A stretch of DNA of 21,608 bases from JALRBM01 sp964615445. GTDB lineage: Bacteria; Patescibacteriota; Saccharimonadia; Saccharimonadales; Saccharimonadaceae. How positions within the stretch are numbered: the stretch's first letter is position 1; each line of letters begins with the position of its first letter. Positions 1 to 4,816 of this stretch are shown here, one piece after another. The position numbers and the translations under genes were made by a program. The notes beneath the pieces were generated by a model. That model searched no databases, was not told the origin of the DNA, and worked only from the letters and a program-made list of their open reading frames with translations. The stretch lies in the NCBI GenBank assembly GCA_964615445.1, contig CAZTOK010000023.1:1-21608 (forward strand), read 5' to 3'.

Positions 1-1396
1 CCGTAACAGACTGCGGAATTCCATATTGTTGCATGACTTCGACGCTTGGAATATTCAGTGATTGGCTAATAGCACTTCGTACAGTCACGTTGCCACGGAA
101 TCTGTGATCCGCATCGAGTGGCGCATAGCCACCATCGAATGTGGTTGGTTCATCTTTTAGTACCGTCGCTGGAGTAATGACACCGTCAGCGAGGGCTTGG
201 CTATAATAAATAGCTTTAAAGCTTGAGCCTGGCTGGCGAGAGGTAGTCGCCATATTTACCTTGCCCCAACTTGGGTTGTTCCAGTCGACACTTCCGACGA
301 GTGCACGTACTTCACCATTAGTTGGGTCAATTATAATACCGCCAACGTTTGAGCCACCTTCGCGTTGGATATAGGCCAGGTGGTTATTAATATTATTTTC
401 AAGCTGGTGTTGGAGGTTGAGGTCAAGCGTGGTTTTTACTTGATACCCAGAACGAAGCACAGCTTCCTCGCCACCATATTGGCTATTTAGCTGCTCAAGC
501 ACCATCTGTGCGAAGTGCGGTGCTTCGCTATCATTGGTATTTTGCACCGGTGCGTAGGTAAGTGGTTCGGCGAGCGCTGCTTGCTTTTGTGCTTCGGTGA
601 TATAGCCGTTTGTTACCATGCGTGTGAGCACGGTGGTTTGGCGCTGTTTGGCGTAATCGCCGTTGCCATAGAGTGGCGAATACGCATTTGGAGCAGGAAG
701 GACGCCAACGAGCATCGCACTTTGGGCAAGATCAAGATCCTTTGGTGCTTTGTTGAAATAGGTTTTAGCGGCATCTTGAATACCAAATGACGTACCGCCA
801 AAGAAGACCGAGTTGAGATACATATTGAGGATTTGATCTTTACTATACTGCTGCTCAATGGCAATAGATACAGCAAGTTCCTGATATTTACGGAGGAACG
901 TCTGATTACTCGTAAGAAGCGTGTTCTTAGCGAGCTGCTGGGTGAGCGTGGAACCACCACCATATTGGCTTTGATTGGTAATTGTTCCAAAGATGGCCCG
1001 AAAAATACCAGTAACCGAGAAGCCATTTTCCTTATAGAAATCTTTATCCTCGGAAGCGATGAGCGCATGCTGCATATCGGGAGAGATGTCCGTAAGCGGC
1101 ACAAGGTCACGATGTTCTGCTCGACCGGTACTATAAAAGGCCTGGCCGTTCTTATCGGTCATAACAATACCGGTATTGTTTCGATTCATTAACCGTTCTT
1201 GGTCAGAGATATCGCTTGCGTAGTACGCGTAAGTTAAAAGTGGCACTAAGATAAGAAAAGCCAGGATCGGACCCGCAATGAGTGCTATTTTCTTCTTTTT
1301 TGAGAGATTCTTAAACCAACGCCACAACCGTCGGCTTGTGCGCTTGGTCTGACGAATTTTGCCCACTCTTCGCGTGTGTGTTCCTTGGCGAGCCAT
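1..1396 (-). CDS. Class A penicillin-binding protein (glycosyltransferase 51 plus transpeptidase), C-terminus cut by window edge
   Basis: Bifunctional peptidoglycan synthase that polymerises lipid II and cross-links stem peptides outside the membrane. Reading down from ATG at 1396, a basic cytoplasmic tail (about residues 1-35) leads into one membrane segment (about 36-58). The GT51 domain follows, with the catalytic Glu in EDKDFY (E116) and GGSTLTQQLAKN near 146-157. The transpeptidase domain shows SxxK in PGSSFK (S391 to K394) and SxN as SLN at 446-448. The frame is open to position 2, so the KTG motif and C-terminus lie outside. The start is supported by a TATACT box six bases upstream and by the usual short basic N-terminus. 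No Shine-Dalgarno is visible, which suggests a leaderless mRNA. The family call is secure; whether it is PBP1a or PBP1b/2c is not decidable here. Confidence 0.95.
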   Translation of the reverse strand, partial: MARQGTHTRRVGKIRQTKRTSRRLWRWFKNLSKKKKIALIAGPILAFLILVPLLTYAYYASDISDQERLMNRNNTGIVMTDKNGQAFYSTGRAEHRDLVPLTDISPDMQHALIASEDKDFYKENGFSVTGIFRAIFGTITNQSQYGGGSTLTQQLAKNTLLTSNQTFLRKYQELAVSIAIEQQYSKDQILNMYLNSVFFGGTSFGIQDAAKTYFNKAPKDLDLAQSAMLVGVLPAPNAYSPLYGNGDYAKQRQTTVLTRMVTNGYITEAQKQAALAEPLTYAPVQNTNDSEAPHFAQMVLEQLNSQYGGEEAVLRSGYQVKTTLDLNLQHQLENNINNHLAYIQREGGSNVGGIIIDPTNGEVRALVGSVDWNNPSWGKVNMATTSRQPGSSFKAIYYSQALADGVITPATVLKDEPTTFDGGYAPLDADHRFRGNVTVRSAISQSLNIPSVEVMQQYGIPQSVT

Positions 1397-1402
1397 GCTA
1401 TT

Positions 1403-1408
1403 AGTATA
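1403..1408 (-). promoter_or_regulatory. -10 box (TATACT) of the PBP gene, leaderless arrangement
   Basis: On the minus strand TATACT is followed by six bases (AATAGC) and then ATG at 1396. Transcription starting about seven bases after the box would begin at the start codon. I see no good -35 hexamer. The same layout occurs before ruvC and the alpha/beta hydrolase. Confidence 0.5.
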
Positions 1409-1500
1409 CTACGTCGTTCACTATTACTATGACATAACTATACTTTCGCTACCTGAGAAAATGCTGTAGCCCTCCCTATAGGACTCCTTGTTTGGTCTTC

Positions 1501-1528
1501 TTGCCATATGATGTGATTATATTATAAT
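1501..1528 (+). promoter_or_regulatory. Sigma70-type promoter of the 1567 gene
   Basis: TTGCCA at 1501-1506, a 16-base spacer and a perfect TATAAT at 1523-1528. The predicted start is near 1535, leaving a leader of about 30 bases that carries a Shine-Dalgarno-like GAGGGAG before ATG 1567. Confidence 0.65.
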
Positions 1529-1566
1529 AGGAATACGCTACCGCTTGACGACCCGAGGGAGATCTT

Positions 1567-1929
1567 ATGTCTTTGGACGAGCTGGCCATGGCACTACTAT
1601 CGCGCTGCGCGGAAACTATGGCAAGAGACGCGGAGCTAATCATAGACCTTTCTTCCATCCGTAGGGTGCTCATAGCAGAGCAGCCAGCTGCGGCAGCCTA
1701 TCTGGCTGAGAGAGTTCAGGAACTCACGAACTATACGCGAACCGTGCGTCAAACAACCTACGCCATGCTTCGCAACGTTCCTAGCGGAATTTCCAGCATG
1801 TATGTTGTTACGTGTGATTTTATGAGCGCGCCGAATTCACCTGTTACGTCTTTTACGGCTGACATGATCCCCTACGTGATCTCGCCTGGAAGAGGGCTTG
1901 GCTGTACGAAGGCCCAAATCGCACGGTAG
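1567..1929 (+). CDS. Hypothetical protein, 120 aa
   Basis: I do not recognise this protein. It is supported as a gene by a good upstream promoter, by GAGGGAG about six bases before ATG 1567, and by a composition unlike a shadow frame. It is a soluble protein with an alpha-helical, Ala/Glu/Arg-rich first half (about residues 1-70, including the run AAAAYLAERVQEL) and a less regular second half containing several Ser, Pro and Thr. No signal peptide or membrane segment is visible. It stands alone and faces away from the PBP gene, converging on ruvC. Its 3' end abuts the anomalous G/C-run block that begins near 1930, so the last codons and the TAG at 1927-1929 should be treated with caution. Confidence 0.6.
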   Translation: MSLDELAMALLSRCAETMARDAELIIDLSSIRRVLIAEQPAAAAYLAERVQELTNYTRTVRQTTYAMLRNVPSGISSMYVVTCDFMSAPNSPVTSFTADMIPYVISPGRGLGCTKAQIAR

Positions 1930-2110
1930 TCGAGTCCTGGGGGCCCCAGAGATTGGTTTGGGGGAGATGGGGGGCGGGGGGGCCGAGTCGGGGGGCTTGC
2001 GCCATTTTCGGGCGGTCGGGGCGGGCGGCGCCCCCCCCCACAACCCCGCCGGCGCCGCCCCCCCCGGCCCTACTCTTTGGCTTGTCCCCCCCCCCCCCCC
2101 ACGAGGGTAT
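1930..2110. other. Anomalous G-run/C-run block, suspected sequence artefact over a convergent terminator
   Basis: This stretch between two convergent genes is far richer in G and C than anything else in the window. Its left half is full of G runs (for example seven G at 1976-1982) and its right half of C runs (nine C at 2031-2039, fifteen C at 2086-2100). It contains near-complementary arms at 2018-2032 and 2051-2065 (14 of 15 pairs). Several open frames cross it, but their products are low-complexity Gly/Pro/Ala/Arg and I reject them. A convergent intergenic region should hold a terminator, so the hairpin may be real while the runs around it may not be. Confidence 0.6.
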
Positions 2111-2122
2111 TTTTATTAGATC

Positions 2123-2596
2123 CTACGTTCGGCTCATCATGGCGTGGGTAATAGCGGCCGCAAGTGCGTCAGCGCAGTCATCCGGCTTTGGCACTTCTTT
2201 GAGTCCAAGATGGAGCCGCACCATTTCTTGTACTTGTTTTTTATCCGCCTTGCCATAGCCAGTAAGCGTTTGTTTAATCTGCATTGGGGTGTATTCAGCG
2301 ATAGGAATTTTTGCCTTACGGCCAGTTAACATGGCCACGCCGCGAGCATGCGAGACGCTCATAGCGGTAGTAACGTTACGTGCGAAAAATAACTTCTCAA
2401 TTGACATGATTTCAGGCTTAGTTTCGGCAATAATTTCTGTGAGGTTATCAAAAATATCTTCAAGTCGTTCGTCGAGCGGCGTGTGAGCAGGCGTTGTTAT
2501 GACACCGGCCGTCACCATCTTAGACTTACCACCTACTATATCGACCACACCAAAGCCTAAAATGCCTGTTCCTGGGTCGATGCCAATAATTCTCAT
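2123..2596 (-). CDS. ruvC: Holliday junction resolvase RuvC
   Basis: Dimeric endonuclease that cuts four-way DNA junctions, acting with RuvAB in recombinational repair. The 157-residue product begins MRIIGIDPGTG, the usual RuvC start. Acidic residues match the active site: D7, E67 in SIEKLFF, D140 and D143 in KPDDCADALAAA. The length fits the family (about 160-170). I chose ATG 2596 over the upstream in-frame non-ATG start at 2614 because the family N-terminus begins there and a TATACT box ends six bases before it. This leaves no leader. ruvA and ruvB are not adjacent. The stop codon at 2123-2125 lies just beside the anomalous G/C block. Confidence 0.95.
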   Translation of the reverse strand: MRIIGIDPGTGILGFGVVDIVGGKSKMVTAGVITTPAHTPLDERLEDIFDNLTEIIAETKPEIMSIEKLFFARNVTTAMSVSHARGVAMLTGRKAKIPIAEYTPMQIKQTLTGYGKADKKQVQEMVRLHLGLKEVPKPDDCADALAAAITHAMMSRT

Positions 2597-2602
2597 GTTA
2601 GT

Positions 2603-2608
2603 AGTATA
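2603..2608 (-). promoter_or_regulatory. -10 box (TATACT) of ruvC, leaderless arrangement
   Basis: On the minus strand TATACT, six bases (ACTAAC), then ATG 2596. This matches the spacing seen before the PBP gene. No convincing -35 hexamer is visible. Confidence 0.5.
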
Positions 2609-2668
2609 CTTCACTATTAATTTCTAGGTGGTGCAACAAGCAGTCGAGGCCTCGCCGCACCATATAGC

Positions 2669-3115
2669 CTATCCATAAAGCACAGCAATACCAACTTGAA
2701 ATCCTTCTGCAAAAGGCCGGTATTGCCTTCGAAAGTCTTCATTCGTCTTAGGACCAAATAGTTCAAATGCCCGCACATTCCGTAAACGAGTCATGGCAAT
2801 GGCATCAAGGACGTCACCAACCGTCGGCTTGAATATGCCAAAAAATCCCCCGCGGGGCGGATGTAGCGTTGTAATATCGCAAAGTCTATGCAGATTCTCC
2901 AGCGGCGGTTGCTCACAGTCTGCAGCCCAGGCATAGGTAAATCTTCGAAGATCAAACGGCTGCTTCATGGGATACACTTTATCAAATACACGAACCAAAG
3001 GCTGAATATGACGAAGCATTCTATCAAGCTCTTCATCGGTGCGCTGTACATAAGTGTTTTTCATTACTTCAAATGCTTCAGGAGTAACTACTGGCATTTC
3101 AGGTTGCTGAAACAT
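2669..3115 (-). CDS. Hypothetical protein, 148 aa
   Basis: I do not recognise the family. The product is soluble with no signal peptide or membrane span. It has a helical N-terminal half with EELDRMLRHIQPLVRVFDKVYP, a central segment with DCEQPP and HPPRGGFFGIF, and a C-terminal part with many Arg and Phe (NVRAFELFG, FRRQYRPFAEGFQ). I chose ATG 3115 rather than GTG 3124 because AGGTGA lies five bases before it. A strong minus-strand promoter (3205-3233) and a 5' stem-loop lie upstream. The transcription unit appears monocistronic and is divergent from the 3287 gene. Confidence 0.65.
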   Translation of the reverse strand: MFQQPEMPVVTPEAFEVMKNTYVQRTDEELDRMLRHIQPLVRVFDKVYPMKQPFDLRRFTYAWAADCEQPPLENLHRLCDITTLHPPRGGFFGIFKPTVGDVLDAIAMTRLRNVRAFELFGPKTNEDFRRQYRPFAEGFQVGIAVLYG

Positions 3116-3141
3116 AGGTATCACCTACATTCTTAAGAGAG

Positions 3142-3185
3142 CTTCTGACTGCTTGTCGAATAACTCATTCGACACCAATCAGAAG
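3142..3185 (-). promoter_or_regulatory. Two-part stem-loop in the 5' leader of the 2669-3115 gene
   Basis: Outer arms 3142-3148 and 3179-3185 pair over 7 bp. Inner arms 3155-3161 and 3167-3173 pair over 7 bp around a five-base loop, with an asymmetric internal loop between them. It sits between the predicted transcription start (near 3198) and the Shine-Dalgarno at about 3121-3126, so it would fold at the 5' end of the mRNA. Its function is not known; mRNA stabilisation or translational control are possible. Confidence 0.45.
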
Positions 3186-3204
3186 ATGGCGGAATGTTAA
3201 ACTT

Positions 3205-3233
3205 ATATTAAATCTTTTCTAGTACATCGTCAA
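3205..3233 (-). promoter_or_regulatory. Strong sigma70-type promoter of the 2669-3115 gene
   Basis: On the minus strand TTGACG (3228-3233), exactly 17 bases, TAATAT (3205-3210). It lies back-to-back with the plus-strand promoter at 3244-3252. Confidence 0.7.
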
Positions 3234-3243
3234 ATATCTTATA

Positions 3244-3252
3244 TGGTATACT
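3244..3252 (+). promoter_or_regulatory. Extended -10 promoter (TGGTATACT) of the 3287 gene
   Basis: TATACT at 3247-3252 is preceded by TG at 3244-3245, an extended -10 element. The expected -35 position would overlap the -35 of the divergent minus-strand promoter, so the two may compete for polymerase. Confidence 0.55.
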
Positions 3253-3286
3253 ATACAAACACTCATCGGAAAATGAGGAGTAGCTC

Positions 3287-3565
3287 ATGGAACTCGAGGA
3301 AGCGGCCTCTTTCTTGCACTTTCCTAGCGTTGGGGATATTTACCAACGGACGACCGTCTTGCATCCTGAGCTAGCGCCAGGGTGTGACTTCAATCGGCTA
3401 CTCGGAGCGTTGGTTCGTATTGACGCCATCACCAAGCATGGCCACGCGATTGCCTTTACGGTACTTCATCCGAGTCAAAACGAAGGTGAAGGCCTTTTCA
3501 TATTGACCGAACTTCTCAATCGAGACTATTTCAGTCCTTTCGTAACAGACTACATCTCTTTTTAG
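3287..3565 (+). CDS. Hypothetical protein, 92 aa
   Basis: Unrecognised small soluble protein. It is a convincing gene: extended -10 promoter, GAGGAG six bases before ATG 3287, and a 10-bp hairpin eight bases after the TAG at 3563-3565. The product is acidic at both ends with a likely beta-rich centre (LLGALVRIDAITKHGHAIAFTVLHP cannot be assigned to a family). His and Phe are frequent. No signal peptide or membrane segment is seen. It is a monocistronic unit converging on the DUF1801 gene. Confidence 0.65.
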   Translation: MELEEAASFLHFPSVGDIYQRTTVLHPELAPGCDFNRLLGALVRIDAITKHGHAIAFTVLHPSQNEGEGLFILTELLNRDYFSPFVTDYISF

Positions 3566-3572
3566 ATGCGTG

Positions 3573-3602
3573 AGGTATGGAGTCGAGGACGGCTCCATAC
3601 CT
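3573..3602 (+). terminator. 3' hairpin after the 3287 gene
   Basis: Perfect 10-bp stem (AGGTATGGAG with CTCCATACCT) and a ten-base loop. It is followed by ATTATTACTTT rather than a clean U tract, so intrinsic termination is plausible but not certain. It lies between convergent genes. Confidence 0.5.
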
Positions 3603-3649
3603 ATTATTACTTTAGGTAGACTAAAGGATTAGCGGCCTTATTTCTATGA

Positions 3650-4003
3650 CTACGAAGACAACCTAGGCATATTAATTTGTTTCATTCGAGCAGTAATACT
3701 CTTGCGTAGTAAATCATCGGAAATTGGCGCATGGGCACTAAAGTGTATGCTGCCGCTAGTATGCTCATATGCTGAGATGTCTATACCGAGGCTATCCACT
3801 GCGCAAAATGGGTAGAGGCTTATGAACTTTTTGTTAGCTATGATAGCCACTAGACCTTTGCCTTTGTATTTAAATGCGGGCATTGCATAGCTTAGTTCTT
3901 CGGTAGCATCTGGTACCATATGACGAATAATGTCATACATATGCTCAATAATGCTTTTTTCAGGATCGCTTAGTTGAGCAGCGTAGGTCTCGATGACTGT
4001 CAT
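3650..4003 (-). CDS. DUF1801 (YdhG-like) domain protein
   Basis: 117-residue soluble protein matching the DUF1801 pattern: ELSYAMPAFKYKGKGL (about residues 35-50), then a beta-rich stretch with ISLYPFC, then GSIHFSAHAPISDDLLRKSI near the C-terminus. The family is in the YjbR/CyaY-like fold group and has no firmly established biochemical role; some members are described as possible iron chaperones. The start at ATG 4003 has AAGGAAG about eleven bases upstream, and a TATGAT box lies at 4042-4047 with a poor -35. It appears to be a separate unit. Confidence 0.8.
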   Translation of the reverse strand: MTVIETYAAQLSDPEKSIIEHMYDIIRHMVPDATEELSYAMPAFKYKGKGLVAIIANKKFISLYPFCAVDSLGIDISAYEHTSGSIHFSAHAPISDDLLRKSITARMKQINMPRLSS

Positions 4004-4334
4004 TTTTGAACCATCTTCCTTTTATGACTTGTTATTACTAAATCATAACAGAAGATCGATTTCAGAATAAATTTTGAAGTTAGTGCCGATTCTTATGTGG
4101 CGTTCATTCTTTCTCTATATTTGAATAGACGTTGTGTAGATAGATTCTTTCACTTTCTTCCAAAGTTCTGTATATACTTTTTGCTCAAAGTAACTAAAAA
4201 TTATATAATATTTTATAAGGGAGTGGACCACGCCCTTTCGATCAAACGACCAGTTCACCGCTACTAGAGTTGCTACCGGCCGGAAATACCATTTTTGGGA
4301 GGAAGCCTCGTATGGCCAGGAAAAGACACTTCTC
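4004..4334. other. Intergenic stretch with divergent promoters
   Basis: AT-rich 4004-4210 holds a weak minus-strand -10 for the DUF1801 gene (4042-4047) and the plus-strand promoter at 4181-4209. From 4209 to 4334 one plus frame is open and protein-like but has no ATG, GTG or TTG start; see the 4335 gene. Minus-strand frames here look spurious. Confidence 0.5.
4181..4209 (+). promoter_or_regulatory. Sigma70-type promoter of the 4335 gene
   Basis: TTGCTC at 4181-4186, a 17-base spacer, perfect TATAAT at 4204-4209. Predicted start near 4216, about 120 bases before the first usable in-frame start codon. Confidence 0.65.
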
Positions 4335-4709
4335 GTGATTGGCGACGTCACCGATGAGCAGTTCAGCGTAGTGCAGTGCGCGATGCTACAAGAAGGCGTT
4401 AGGCCTGAAGTAGTTCGAATGGAGGTACTGAGCTTTCTTCTTAAGCCCGAGGAGCTCCTCTCTACATACGTCACGTCACTACAAGAGCGTAGTGCATTAG
4501 ATCTGGAGTCAGGCGATGGATACTTGGCAAGTATCCATGCCCTAGCCGTAAGGCACTTTCAGAACTTTGAATTCCCTCTCGGTGCCGTGATCATGACTGA
4601 GGAAACACAGGATCTGTGGAATATTCACTACCCTCACTTAACGGTACAAGCCTTGAACGCTGACAGGTGGGTTGTCCACAACAATGGTTGGGTCGAGTTC
4701 GTCGGCTAA
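4335..4709 (+). CDS. Hypothetical protein, about 124 aa, start uncertain
   Basis: I do not recognise this protein. It is soluble and acidic, with a helical centre (SFLLKPEELLSTYVTSLQER) and a C-terminus rich in Trp, His and Asn ending WVEFVG. The first in-frame start is GTG 4335, which has only a distant AGGA. However, the same frame is open back to 4209 and reads like protein (for example RKYHFWEEASYGQEKTLLV). A better Shine-Dalgarno (GGGAGG, 4297-4302) serves ATG 4312 in another frame, giving an eight-codon peptide whose TGA overlaps GTG 4335. Either that is a translationally coupled leader peptide, or a frameshift separates the true start from the body. A long 3' hairpin follows. Confidence 0.55.
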   Translation: MIGDVTDEQFSVVQCAMLQEGVRPEVVRMEVLSFLLKPEELLSTYVTSLQERSALDLESGDGYLASIHALAVRHFQNFEFPLGAVIMTEETQDLWNIHYPHLTVQALNADRWVVHNNGWVEFVG

Positions 4710-4727
4710 CCTACATACCCTTAGGAA

Positions 4728-4761
4728 CATAGTAGGGGGTGGCTTTCCCACCCCTACTATG
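4728..4761 (+). terminator. 3' hairpin after the 4335 gene
   Basis: An 11-bp perfect outer stem (CATAGTAGGGG with CCCCTACTATG) is extended by three further pairs past one bulged G, with a short pyrimidine loop. The following sequence is AGAAATTGACC, so there is no U tract. Confidence 0.5.
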
Positions 4762-4816
4762 AGAAATTGACCTTATTATTACTTGGACGAGCGTCGTTTC
4801 TTTTACGCTCACTAGG

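Noticed and set aside
515..1192. Open frames on both strands inside the PBP gene
   Set aside because: They are shadows: the minus-strand frame from 1396 carries all GT51 and transpeptidase motifs.
1837..2258. Several overlapping open frames on both strands
   Set aside because: Their products are low-complexity Gly/Pro/Ala/Arg strings created by G and C runs, and they overlap ruvC or the anomalous block.
4115..4474. Minus-strand open frame of 119 codons
   Set aside because: Ser/Thr-rich shadow overlapping the plus promoter and gene; no Shine-Dalgarno and no family signal.
3573..4761. Small single genes with 3' hairpins as integron-like cassettes
   Set aside because: Genes face both ways with their own promoters, the hairpins lack attC-type conserved ends, and no integrase is present.
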